Origin: Micrococcaceae bacterium UBA6021
GTDB taxonomy: Bacteria; Actinomycetota; Actinomycetes; Actinomycetales; Micrococcaceae
Direction of reading: 5' to 3'
Assembly: GCA_002427975.1 (NCBI GenBank)
Contig: DIZT01000014.1
Span: 1 to 14,358, forward strand
DNA length: 14,358 nt
Position 1 is the stretch's first letter. Every line of letters begins with the position of its first letter. Of this stretch, positions 7,871 through 14,358 are shown one piece after another. A model generated the notes under the pieces. It made no database searches, was not told the origin of the DNA, and saw only the letters and a list, made by a program, of their open reading frames with translations. The translations under genes and the position numbers were made by a program.

Positions 7871-8008
7871 GTGAGCAAGCGGACTTTTCAGCCGAATAAC
7901 CGCCGTCGAGCCAAGAAGCACGGCTTCCGCCTTCGTATGCGTACCCGTGCCGGCCGTGCCATCCTGGCAGCCCGTCGTGGCAAGGGCCGCACCGAACTGT
8001 CGGCCTAG
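7871..8008 (+). CDS. rpmH: 50S ribosomal protein L34
   Basis: This 45-residue, strongly basic protein is a component of the large ribosomal subunit. The sequence shows the family pattern: [18 protein letters not shown], then [21 protein letters not shown], ending ELSA. Length is normal for L34 (44-47). The start is GTG at 7871-7873 with GGAG 8 bases upstream; the stop is TAG. It is the first gene of the rightward block and is followed after 40 bp by rnpA, the near-universal rpmH-rnpA pairing. Confidence 0.97.
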   Translation: MSKRTFQPNNRRRAKKHGFRLRMRTRAGRAILAARRGKGRTELSA

Positions 8009-8048
8009 ATAACTGACTCGTCGGTTAACTTTTCTTTGCGAGTTTAAG

Positions 8049-8459
8049 GTGCTGGCCACCCGTAACCGTTTGAGGACTGCAACCGATTTTTCAACAACTG
8101 TACGTTCCGGTGTCCGCAATGGACGCCGGAACGTAGTGTTATATGCGGCAGCTATAGCTGCCGAGGAACCCAGCCGGATCGGGTTCATCGTTTCCAAAGG
8201 TGTCGGGAACGCTGTGGTCAGGAACCTCGTTAAGAGAAGACTGAGAGAAGCCGGTGCTGCCTCGCTGCGCGAGTACGGTACCGGGTTCGCCATAGTGGTC
8301 CGGGCGCTGCCTGCGTCCGCGGCCGCCAGCTGGGATCAGCTGTTGGCGGACTACAACGCCGCACTGGAATCAACTACGAACCGGTTGGGCAGCCGCCTTC
8401 CGCGGGCTGCTGTAAACGGTTCAGCCGGTACAACACAGGAGGGGACAGAGCGTGCGTAA
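8049..8459 (+). CDS. rnpA: Ribonuclease P protein component
   Basis: RnpA is the small basic protein subunit that supports the RNase P RNA in cleaving tRNA 5' leaders. It has 136 residues. The opening LATRNRLRTATDFSTTVRSG and the central signature GNAVVRNLVKRRLREA (about 53-68), with the Arg/Lys-rich helix that contacts RNA, define the family. The C-terminal ~30 residues are Ser/Thr/Gly-rich and poorly conserved. The start is GTG at 8049-8051, giving the family-typical MLATRNRL; the ribosome site before it is weak. Its end overlaps the yidD start by 8 nt, implying coupled translation. L34, RnpA, YidD and YidC are commonly encoded together. Confidence 0.96.
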   Translation: MLATRNRLRTATDFSTTVRSGVRNGRRNVVLYAAAIAAEEPSRIGFIVSKGVGNAVVRNLVKRRLREAGAASLREYGTGFAIVVRALPASAAASWDQLLADYNAALESTTNRLGSRLPRAAVNGSAGTTQEGTERA

Positions 8460-8847
8460 GGTAACTGCCGCCGTCGTCCACTACCTGCAGCCTGTTGCTG
8501 CCGCTGTGGGCGCCTTCCTCTGGAACCTGCCCAGAAACATTCTTATTCTGCTGCTGATGGCCTACCGCAAGGTGATTTCCCCCTTGTACGGCCAGGTCTG
8601 CCGCTTCTTTCCTTCCTGCTCGGCGTATGCCCTCGAGGCAATCACCGTCCATGGCGCAGTGAAGGGCAGCTGGCTTGCGGCCCGCCGCCTTGTGCGCTGC
8701 CATCCGTGGAATGCCGGCGGTGTGGACCATGTCCCCGCCGGCCACCGCCACTGGCCCGATCACCGGACCCCCACAATTGTTGTGCTGAACAACCCGGACA
8801 AATACCTGGCTGCTCAGACTGATGGAGAAGGCCGCTTTGCGGCCTGA
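8452..8847 (+). CDS. yidD: Membrane protein insertion efficiency factor YidD
   Basis: YidD is a small membrane-associated protein that assists insertion of inner-membrane proteins in concert with YidC. The domain at about 37-95 is diagnostic: AYRKVISPLYGQVCRFFPSCSAYALEAI followed by GAVKGSWLAARRLVRCHPWNAGGVDHVP, with Cys50, Cys56 and Cys83. A hydrophobic segment at about 17-38 likely associates with the membrane. The 131-residue length is longer than the 70-90 residues of many homologues because of an N-terminal ~30-residue extension and a C-terminal ~35-residue tail. The GTG start at 8452-8454 has an excellent ribosome site (AGGAGGGG, 6 bases away) located inside rnpA, so it should be translated well. 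A hairpin straddles its stop codon. Confidence 0.95.
   Translation: MRKVTAAVVHYLQPVAAAVGAFLWNLPRNILILLLMAYRKVISPLYGQVCRFFPSCSAYALEAITVHGAVKGSWLAARRLVRCHPWNAGGVDHVPAGHRHWPDHRTPTIVVLNNPDKYLAAQTDGEGRFAA
8829..8845 (+). repeat. Hairpin over the yidD stop codon
   Basis: AGGCCGC, a TTT loop and GCGGCCT form a perfect 7-bp GC stem whose last base is the first base of the yidD TGA. It lies 18 bp before the yidC start with no T run. It may temper readthrough or protect mRNA between yidD and yidC, or be a by-product of GC-rich coding sequence. Confidence 0.5.
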
Positions 8848-8863
8848 CGAATAGGGATAACGT

Positions 8864-9838
8864 ATGGACATCTTTGGAACAATTCTGGCCCCGTTCAAGT
8901 GGCTTGTGTCCGCCATCATGATCGGTTTCCACGACGGACTGAGCTTCATGGGCTTACCGCCGGCGAACGGCTGGACCTGGACGGTGTCCATCATCGGTCT
9001 TGTGCTGGTGATCCGGGCGGCCCTGATCCCGGTCTTCGTCAAGCAGATCAAGGCCCAGCGCGGTATGCAGCTGCTGCAGCCGGACCTGAAGAAGCTCCAG
9101 GACAAGTACAAGGGAAAGACTGACCAGCTCTCCCGCCAGGCCATGGCTCAGGAACAGATGGCCATGTACAAGAAGCACGGTACGAACCCGTTCTCGGCCT
9201 GCTTGCCGATGGTGATCCAGATGCCGTTCTTCTTCGCGCTGTTCCAGGTGCTCTCCGGTATCACGGCTGCACGCCAGACGGGCATCGGGATAGGGGCGAT
9301 GAGCCACGAACAAGTGGTGCAGTTCGATGAATCCAGCATTTTCGGCGCCCCACTGTCAGCATCCCTCTTGCATGGCGGCGGCGGCGACCAGGTGGTTGTG
9401 TGGGTCCTGTCTATCGTGATGATCCTTGCCATGACGGCCTCGCAGTTCATCACCCAGAAGCAGATCATGGCCAAGAACATGTCCGAAGAGGCCATGGCCA
9501 GCCCGTTCATGCGCCAGCAGAAAATGATGCTGTACATCCTGCCGCTGGTGTTCGGTGTGGGTGGCATTAACTTCCCCATCGGTGTGCTCATCTACTGGAC
9601 CACCACCAACCTGTGGACCATGGGGCAGCAGTTCTTTGTCATCCGCCGCATGCCGACGCCGGGATCCCCTGCCGCCAAGGCACTTGCCGAACGCCGGGCG
9701 GCCAAGGGCCTGCCGGCCCTGCCCATTCTGGGCGGGAAGAAGGCCGACGCCGAAGCGGAGGCGGCTGCCGCAGCCGCGGTCATCGAGCAAAAGGGACAGC
9801 GCCCCCAGCCACAACGTAAGAACAGGAAGAAGAAGTAA
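8864..9838 (+). CDS. yidC: Membrane protein insertase YidC/Oxa1 family
   Basis: YidC inserts and folds membrane proteins, alone or with SecYEG. The 324-residue protein lacks the large periplasmic domain of Proteobacterial YidC, as expected for Gram-positive types. Hydrophobic segments lie at about 8-25, 38-58, 112-132, 177-196 and 223-248. Arg51 in VIRAALIPVFVKQ corresponds to the conserved groove arginine. The cytoplasmic hairpin (about 60-105) is highly charged and followed by NPFSACLPMVIQMPFFFALFQVL. The C-terminus has an Ala/Glu-rich stretch (295-310) and a basic tail ending RKNRKKK, which in related proteins contacts ribosomes. The ATG at 8864-8866 has AGGGA 7 bases upstream. Its TAA shares one base with the jag ATG (TAATG), a tight translational coupling. 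Confidence 0.97.
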   Translation: MDIFGTILAPFKWLVSAIMIGFHDGLSFMGLPPANGWTWTVSIIGLVLVIRAALIPVFVKQIKAQRGMQLLQPDLKKLQDKYKGKTDQLSRQAMAQEQMAMYKKHGTNPFSACLPMVIQMPFFFALFQVLSGITAARQTGIGIGAMSHEQVVQFDESSIFGAPLSASLLHGGGGDQVVVWVLSIVMILAMTASQFITQKQIMAKNMSEEAMASPFMRQQKMMLYILPLVFGVGGINFPIGVLIYWTTTNLWTMGQQFFVIRRMPTPGSPAAKALAERRAAKGLPALPILGGKKADAEAEAAAAAAVIEQKGQRPQPQRKNRKKK

Positions 9839-10404
9839 TGTCAGCCGAGAGCACCGAAAAGGCCGTTTCCGACGAGGTCATTGAGGATCAGGACGAATCC
9901 TCGACGGACGCCGATGCTTCCCCCAAGGGATCTGCTGCCAGCCGCCTCGAAGAAGAAGGCGACGTTGCTGCCGATTACCTGGAGGAACTCCTGGACATCG
10001 CCGACATCGATGGCGACATTGACATCGAAGTCCGGAACGGACGCACGTACATTTCCATCGTTGCCGAGGAAGACTCCGATGGCCTCGACAGCCTCGTAGG
10101 CGAAGACGGCGAAGTCCTGGAAGCTCTTCAGGAGCTGACCCGGCTCTCTGTTCTCTCCGCGACGGAGAACCGCTCACGCCTGGTGCTGGACATCAACGGC
10201 TACCGTCAGCAGCGTGCCGGCCACCTCCAGAAGATTGCCGAGGACGCCGCAGCGTCGGTCCAGGAGACCGGCAAGGCCGTGGCGCTGGAGCCGATGAGTG
10301 CCTACGAACGCAAGATCGTTCACGACGCTGTCGCAGACCTGGGCCTCGTCAGCGAGTCCGAGGGCGAAGGCGCCGGACGCCACATCGTTGTATCCGCAGA
10401 CTAG
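9838..10404 (+). CDS. khpB: KH-R3H RNA-binding protein (Jag/KhpB-like)
   Basis: This 188-residue protein matches the Jag/KhpB family of RNA-binding proteins linked to cell-envelope and division control and usually encoded after yidC. The N-terminal ~45 residues are acidic and disordered-looking. A KH domain (about 50-120) carries the GxxG loop in LVGEDGEVLEALQELTRLSV. The C-terminal R3H domain (about 125-188) contains MSAYERKIVHDAVADL, with the Arg158-x3-His162 motif. The Jag_N domain found in Firmicutes is absent, as is usual for actinobacterial members. It starts with the ATG of TAATG at the yidC stop, with GGAAGAAG upstream. Specific RNA targets cannot be predicted. Confidence 0.9.
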   Translation: MSAESTEKAVSDEVIEDQDESSTDADASPKGSAASRLEEEGDVAADYLEELLDIADIDGDIDIEVRNGRTYISIVAEEDSDGLDSLVGEDGEVLEALQELTRLSVLSATENRSRLVLDINGYRQQRAGHLQKIAEDAAASVQETGKAVALEPMSAYERKIVHDAVADLGLVSESEGEGAGRHIVVSAD

Positions 10405-10424
10405 AGAATGCTGATCCGCTAATC

Positions 10425-11075
10425 ATGGTTGACATCACGGCAGCTGAATTGCTGGCAGCTGAGAAGATTTTCGGCGACCGCCTGGATCTGGCCAAACGCT
10501 ACGTAGAGCACTTGGCTACGTCCGGGACGGAACGCGGGCTGATTGGGCCGCGCGAGATTCCTCGGCTGTGGAGCCGGCACGTTCTCAATTGTGCCGTCAT
10601 CGAGAGCGAGATCGCCCACGGCAGCCATGTTGCCGACGTTGGTAGCGGAGCCGGACTCCCCGGACTTTGCCTGGCCATCGCGAGGCCGGACCTCGAGCTC
10701 ACTCTGATTGAGCCGTTGGAACGCCGGGTGATCTGGCTCCAGGAAGTGGTGGACGATCTGGGCCTGACTAACGTCACAGTGATGCGTACCCGCGCGGAAC
10801 TGGCGGTAGGAATGGTTGACGCTGATGTTGTCACTGCCCGGGCGGTGTCCGCGCTGAGCAACCTGGCTGGTCTGACCATCCCTTTGCTCGCCGGCAAGGG
10901 TGAGGTTGTGGCCATTAAGGGACGCAGCGCGGGTGAGGAAATAGAAAAGGCCGCGAAGGTCATCCGGAAGCTCGGGGGCGTTCAGACTTCCGTGGTGACT
11001 GTTGGGGAAAACCTTCTGGAAGAGCCCACCACGGTGGTGCGGATTATCGTGAACAAGTCCCGAAAGATCTCCTAG
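10425..11075 (+). CDS. rsmG: 16S rRNA (guanine527-N7)-methyltransferase RsmG
   Basis: RsmG (GidB) transfers a methyl group from S-adenosylmethionine to N7 of 16S rRNA G527; in several bacteria its loss gives low-level streptomycin resistance. The 216-residue protein shows EIPRLWSRHVLNC (45-56), the SAM-binding VADVGSGAGLPGLCLAI (69-85), TLIEPLERRVIWLQ (motif II region) and VTARAVSAL. Length is normal. The ATG at 10425-10427 lies 20 bp after the jag stop and lacks a clear ribosome site. A five-codon reading frame (ATG CTG ATC CGC TAA, 10408-10422) ends two bases before it and could couple translation. It is the usual gene between jag and parA in actinobacteria. Confidence 0.95.
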   Translation: MVDITAAELLAAEKIFGDRLDLAKRYVEHLATSGTERGLIGPREIPRLWSRHVLNCAVIESEIAHGSHVADVGSGAGLPGLCLAIARPDLELTLIEPLERRVIWLQEVVDDLGLTNVTVMRTRAELAVGMVDADVVTARAVSALSNLAGLTIPLLAGKGEVVAIKGRSAGEEIEKAAKVIRKLGGVQTSVVTVGENLLEEPTTVVRIIVNKSRKIS

Positions 11076-11091
11076 TCCGGGCCCGGTAGCC

Positions 11092-11119
11092 TTGGTCTGC
11101 GGGGCGAAGCGGTTAGGCT
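11092..11119 (+). promoter_or_regulatory. Candidate parAB promoter
   Basis: TAGGCT (11114-11119) is a good actinobacterial -10, with TTGGTC (11092-11097) 16 bp upstream as a weak -35. A start near 11126 would give a ~38-nt leader before the parA GTG and would include the parS at 11307 in the transcript. Confidence 0.4.
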
Positions 11120-11163
11120 AGACAACGGCAGCAAAAAAGCCGAACGAGAGTGAGTGTGTCCCA

Positions 11164-12231
11164 GTGACCAGTAGCGAAGCCTCCACACAACGGATTCCCC
11201 CGTTTGTGTCTTTGGGGTCAGCACGATCAGTTGCTGGCATGGGTTCGGCGCCGGGCCGAGGGGATATTCACCCCACTCCGGTTGCGGATATGGCGATTCT
11301 TGCCTCTGTTTCACGTGAAACAGCAATAGGTGGCCGAATCAGCGTTATGGACACCATGGACGACTCCAGTCCGATCGCCCGGGAGCTCGCACACGAGACC
11401 AGACGCCGGGAACGCCTCGTTGGCCGCAATCTGCCCAAGCCCGAGAAAACCCGGATCTTCACGGTGTCCAACCAAAAGGGCGGGGTCGGCAAGACCACCA
11501 CTACAGTGAATATCGCTGCCGCCCTGGCCGCTGCCGGCTTGAATGTCCTGGTCATTGACATTGATCCCCAGGGCAACGCCTCCACTGCGCTGGGTGTTGA
11601 GCACCATGCCGATGTGGACAGCATCTACGACGTCCTGATCAACGATTTCCCCCTGGCTGACGTTGTGGCGCCATGCCCGGACATCAGCAACCTCATCTGT
11701 GCTCCGGCCACCATTCACCTGGCCGGTGCGGAGATTGAGCTTGTCTCGCTTGTGGCCCGTGAACAGCGGCTGCGCAGGGCGATCGACGTCTATGCCAAGA
11801 CCCGGGCCAAGAACGGCGAAGTACGCCTCGACTACATCTTCATTGACTGCCCGCCGAGCCTCGGGCTGCTCACGGTTAATGCTTTCTGCGCTGCCGGAGA
11901 AGTGCTCATCCCCATCCAGTGTGAGTACTATGCCCTGGAAGGCCTGAGCCAGCTCCTCAAGAACATTGAAATGATCCAGAAGCACCTGAACGCTGATCTG
12001 GTAGTCTCCACCATTCTCCTTACGATGTACGACGGCCGAACCAACCTTGCAGCCCAGGTGGCAGCGGAGGTGCGCCTGCACTTCCCCGATCAGGTCCTGG
12101 GTGCTGTGGTTCCCCGTTCGGTGCGAATTTCTGAGGCCCCGAGCTACCAGCAGACTGTTATGACGTACGATCCTTCCTCCAGTGGAGCCCTGTCTTACCT
12201 GGAAGCCGCAGCCGAAATCGCTGAACGCTAG
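11164..12231 (+). CDS. parA: Chromosome partitioning ATPase ParA (Soj)
   Basis: ParA is a Walker-type ATPase that binds DNA non-specifically and moves ParB-parS complexes to segregate origins. The deviant Walker A KGGVGKTTTT is at 105-114, with the signature Lys105. DIDPQGNAS (132-140) is the switch I/A' motif and YIFIDCPPSLGLLTVNA is Walker B. The end, PRSVRISEAPSYQQTVMTYDPSSSGA, is family-typical. The frame starts with GTG at 11164-11166 (355 residues), but residues 1-61 are low in conserved features, and ATGs at 11347 (Met62) and 11356 (Met65, MDDSSPIARELA) are credible starts. A perfect parS at 11307-11322 encodes Val-Ser-Arg-Glu-Thr at 49-53. I retain the long form because other actinobacterial ParA sequences I recall show VSRET at a similar place and a promoter fits upstream. 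The start is uncertain. Confidence 0.93.
   Translation: MTSSEASTQRIPPFVSLGSARSVAGMGSAPGRGDIHPTPVADMAILASVSRETAIGGRISVMDTMDDSSPIARELAHETRRRERLVGRNLPKPEKTRIFTVSNQKGGVGKTTTTVNIAAALAAAGLNVLVIDIDPQGNASTALGVEHHADVDSIYDVLINDFPLADVVAPCPDISNLICAPATIHLAGAEIELVSLVAREQRLRRAIDVYAKTRAKNGEVRLDYIFIDCPPSLGLLTVNAFCAAGEVLIPIQCEYYALEGLSQLLKNIEMIQKHLNADLVVSTILLTMYDGRTNLAAQVAAEVRLHFPDQVLGAVVPRSVRISEAPSYQQTVMTYDPSSSGALSYLEAAAEIAER
11307..11322. promoter_or_regulatory. parS: parS site within the parA 5' coding region
   Basis: TGTTTCACGTGAAACA is a perfect 16-bp palindrome equal to the bacterial parS consensus recognised by ParB. It lies 144 bp into the long parA frame and is read as Val-Ser-Arg-Glu-Thr. ParB bound here could nucleate spreading and affect parAB transcription. 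Confidence 0.95.
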
Positions 12232-12297
12232 AATCTTCAAGAACTGCAACAACCGGAGTCCGGCAAGGTCTGGCTCTTCCATCGGAGGGATTTATCC

Positions 12298-13584
12298 ATG
12301 AGCGAAAAGCGACGGGGCCTAGGCCGCGGTCTTGGCGCACTCATTCCAAGTTCCGCCGGTAGTGCGTCGGGCAACGGCAGCGCTGTGTCGCGGCCTGTGG
12401 ATCTCTTCTTTCCGGAAGGCCGTAAGAAAGTCGAACGCTCTGACGACGCCGCAGAGAATGGCACGTCAGCGTCCACCCCTTCCGCTTCGGCCGCGCAGGC
12501 GTCGGCCACGGACGCCGCGGTAACGAAGGATGATGCCACGCCGGGAACCGCCTCCCCCGCGAAGCCGGCTGCCAAGACAGTCGAGAAGTCGCCTGCAGCG
12601 AAAGCCCCGGCCAATGCTCCCGCCAAAGCGCCGACAAAAAGCCGTGTGCCCGCGAATTCCGCGGACAGTGCGTCCGTTCCGGTTGAATCCGCTCCTGACG
12701 TCTCTGTCCGCGGGGCAGCTGAAACCCAGAGCAGCAACACTGATAACGGCGTGGACCTGATAGAGGTCCCCGGAGTCCGCTTCGCCGAGATTCCGGTCAC
12801 GGACATCCACCCCAACCGCAAACAGCCCCGCTCAGTCTTCGATGAAGATGACATGGCGGAGCTTATCCACTCCGTGCGCGAAATCGGCGTCCTCCAGCCA
12901 ATTGTGGTTCGTACTTCAACCGAAAAGGGTGGAGAACCTTACGAGCTGGTCATGGGTGAGCGTCGCTGGAGGGCGGTGCAAGCGGCAGGGATGGAAACCA
13001 TCCCCGCCATTGTCCGGGACACCACCGATGATGACCTGCTCCGCGATGCACTCTTGGAAAACCTGCATCGCAGCCAGTTGAACCCGCTCGAAGAGGCAGC
13101 GGCCTACCAGCAGCTGCTTGAAGACTTCGGGACCACACACGAACAGCTTGCCGACCGTATTGGACGTTCACGTCCCCAGGTAACGAACACGCTGCGCCTG
13201 CTCAAGCTTCCGCCCCTGGTCCAGCGCCGGGTGGCAGCCAGTGTTCTTTCCGCTGGTCACGCCCGTGCACTGCTCGCTCTGCCGGATGCCGCGGCCATGG
13301 AACGCCTCGCCCAGAAGATCGTTGCCGAGGGCATGTCGGTTCGGGCAACCGAAGAAGCCGTGACGCTATACCAGGATCCCGCGAAGCCTGCCAAAAACAA
13401 CATCCCGCGACCCGGAGCCCGCCATGAGCGTCTGGACTATCTGGCGTCATCCCTGTCGGACCGCCTGGACACCAGTGTCAAGATTTCGCTTGGTGTCCGC
13501 AAGGGACGGGTCAGCATTGAATTTGCCAGTGTTGAGGATCTGAACCGCATCATGGAAGTTCTTGCGCCAGGTTCAGAGAACTAG
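12298..13584 (+). CDS. parB: Chromosome partitioning protein ParB (Spo0J)
   Basis: ParB is a CTP-dependent clamp that loads at parS, spreads and is moved by ParA. The N-terminus [14 protein letters not shown] (4-17) is the family motif that stimulates ParA. Residues ~45-150 form a long Ala/Pro/Ser/Lys-rich linker. The ParB/Srx nucleotide domain begins near 160, with GVLQP (197-201), [12 protein letters not shown] (220-231) and [14 protein letters not shown] (254-267), which contribute to CTP binding. A helix-turn-helix for parS lies at about 281-303 ([23 protein letters not shown]). The C-terminal dimerisation domain ends in APGSEN. The 428-residue length is large because of the linker. The ATG at 12298-12300 has GGAGGG 8 bases upstream; parA ends 66 bp before it. 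The gene is followed by a terminator that contains parS. Confidence 0.97.
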   Translation: MSEKRRGLGRGLGALIPSSAGSASGNGSAVSRPVDLFFPEGRKKVERSDDAAENGTSASTPSASAAQASATDAAVTKDDATPGTASPAKPAAKTVEKSPAAKAPANAPAKAPTKSRVPANSADSASVPVESAPDVSVRGAAETQSSNTDNGVDLIEVPGVRFAEIPVTDIHPNRKQPRSVFDEDDMAELIHSVREIGVLQPIVVRTSTEKGGEPYELVMGERRWRAVQAAGMETIPAIVRDTTDDDLLRDALLENLHRSQLNPLEEAAAYQQLLEDFGTTHEQLADRIGRSRPQVTNTLRLLKLPPLVQRRVAASVLSAGHARALLALPDAAAMERLAQKIVAEGMSVRATEEAVTLYQDPAKPAKNNIPRPGARHERLDYLASSLSDRLDTSVKISLGVRKGRVSIEFASVEDLNRIMEVLAPGSEN

Positions 13585-13597
13585 CGTTTCTCCATTC

Positions 13598-13639
13598 AAG
13601 GAAGGTCCTGTTTCACGTGAAACAGGACCTTCCTTTTTT
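13598..13639 (+). terminator. Intrinsic terminator after parB with parS at its centre
   Basis: A perfect 38-bp palindrome (13598-13635; 19-base arms, no unpaired loop bases by sequence) begins AAGGAAGG and ends CCTTCCTT. It is followed by more T, giving T6 at 13634-13639. It starts 13 bp after the parB stop. The central 16 bp are the parS sequence, so in RNA the upper stem and loop come from parS. This is an unusually strong stem for this GC-rich window and a classical hairpin-plus-U terminator. Confidence 0.85.
13609..13624. promoter_or_regulatory. parS: parS site in the parB terminator
   Basis: A second perfect TGTTTCACGTGAAACA, 24 bp after the parB stop and 2.3 kb from the first. Both lie about 5.5-8 kb from the dnaA-dnaN origin spacer, the expected location of parS clusters. 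The flanking bases GGTCC and GGACC extend its symmetry. Confidence 0.96.
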
Positions 13640-14358
13640 GTACAGGGTTCAGTCCATGCTTCGTTTCTGCGGGCGTTGTCGGGTTGAGCATGGGTGTCTT
13701 TGGATCCAGCATGGCGCATCAGGCTTCCATCGCCGGACATTCTTGGGTCCTTGGACTACCTCGGCCACGATTGGGAGGTCGTTCCCGTAACCTTGCCGGT
13801 ATCGGAGTGCGCGTCTCCTCGATTCCAGGGGTCGGATGAACGCTCCTGTCGGGTAATGCTCGCTTCTACTGGACATGCCTCGGCACGCAGGGCAGCCTTC
13901 AGCAGACAGGGCGGCCTTCAGCACGCAGGACTGCGGGTTTGTCAGATGTATTGGTACCGGAATGGCACTTCCGGGTGCATTCCAGACGTTCCCTGGGCTA
14001 CATTGGCGACGCAACCGGCAGATATGGGTAGACGTGGCGCAGTGTGCAGCCGTCGCTGAAGCCCTAGTGGGTCTCACCGGACCAACCTTCGGTGCAACAC
14101 CTCGCGCCAACATCGCAGTTCCGCAAACGCCGGAGCGTTTAGTATCGTCACCTAAGGCGACGGCCGCGGGTGCCGCGGTTGGGATAGCGGGCAATCTTAT
14201 GCGCTGGATCCGTGTTCGTTCGACCGGAGTCAAGGCTCCTTGCATACCAATATCCAGACTCCTTTCACACGTATCCAGTCTCCTGCTGTACTTCAGAAGC
14301 CGCATGGCACCACGTCACGGCGCAGCCGAGTGGTGCGCCCGTATGGTGATTTGAGACA
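13640..14358. other. Distal ~0.7 kb with no supported gene
   Basis: Frames stay open on both strands here (minus 14305-13649, 218 codons; plus 13694-14059 and 13875-14354). Their translations are rich in Arg, Cys, Ser and Trp, lack recognisable motifs and have no clear ribosome sites, unlike the genes to the left. A 17-bp unit CAGGGCAGCCTTCAGCA at 13888-13904 recurs with one change at 13907-13923. TATCCAGACTCCT (14251-14263) recurs with one change at 14272-14284. It could be a decayed gene, foreign DNA or an intergenic spacer; nothing identifies it. Confidence 0.45.
13888..13923. repeat. Short tandem repeat, two copies of a 19-bp period
   Basis: CAGGGCAGCCTTCAGCA (13888-13904) and CAGGGCGGCCTTCAGCA (13907-13923) differ at one of 17 positions and are separated by GA. 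A further partial GCACGCAGG flanks each side. It lies inside the region lacking any supported gene. Confidence 0.7.

Noticed and set aside
11077..11086. Palindrome CCGGGCCCGG after rsmG as a terminator
   Set aside because: Only 10 bp, no room for a loop and no T run; expected by chance in DNA of this GC content.
11311..12282. A 323-codon minus-strand frame opposite parA
   Set aside because: It is a shadow of the ParA coding sequence with no domain of its own.
13649..14305. A 218-codon minus-strand frame in the distal region as a gene
   Set aside because: No motif, an odd composition (many Arg, Cys, Pro), no convincing ribosome site and competing open frames on the other strand; I describe the region instead.
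1..14358. CRISPR array, insertion sequence, tRNA, rRNA or defence system
   Set aside because: I found no regularly spaced repeats, no transposase-like frame, no tRNA-like cloverleaf and no defence-associated domain; the window is a conserved core locus.

Overview
This window is the chromosomal replication-origin region of a high-GC actinobacterium. The protein sequences (DnaN beginning VKFRVERDVLAEAVTW, the GTG-initiated L34, the ParA and ParB architectures) and the gene order suggest Arthrobacter or a close relative in the Micrococcaceae. The genus is my inference from memory of family sequences; I ran no search.

Layout. Two divergent gene sets leave the gap between dnaA and rpmH. Reading leftward (minus strand) from that gap are dnaA, the oriC spacer, dnaN, a 6-phosphogluconate dehydrogenase gene (gnd), recF, a DUF721/DciA gene and the 5' part of gyrB, which runs off the left edge. 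Reading rightward (plus strand) are rpmH (45 codons), rnpA, yidD, yidC, jag/khpB, rsmG, parA and parB. The last ~0.7 kb after parB holds no gene I can support.

How the parts work together. DnaA binds boxes in the dnaA-dnaN spacer (5751-5948) beside an AT-rich stretch (about 5699-5750) that is the likely unwinding site. A second group of boxes lies upstream of dnaA (7477-7648). DciA helps load the replicative helicase, DnaN is the clamp, RecF acts at gaps, and GyrB relaxes the torsion ahead of forks. On the other side, L34, the RNase P protein, YidD, YidC, the RNA-binding KhpB and the rRNA methylase RsmG form the ribosome/membrane-insertion block. ParA and ParB segregate the origin through two perfect 16-bp parS sites in the window.

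What is unusual. (1) One parS forms the centre of a perfect 38-bp palindrome followed by a T run just after parB, so it appears to be parS and intrinsic terminator at once. (2) The other parS lies in the parA N-terminal coding region and is read as Val-Ser-Arg-Glu-Thr. (3) A 66-bp near-perfect palindrome with a perfect loop-free 30-bp core fills the dnaN-gnd junction and contains the dnaN stop codon. (4) A DnaA-trio-like series adjoins the DnaA boxes. (5) Eight of the fourteen genes appear to start with GTG. I see no mobile element, CRISPR array, rRNA or tRNA. Apart from these non-coding signals, the gene content is ordinary core chromosome.
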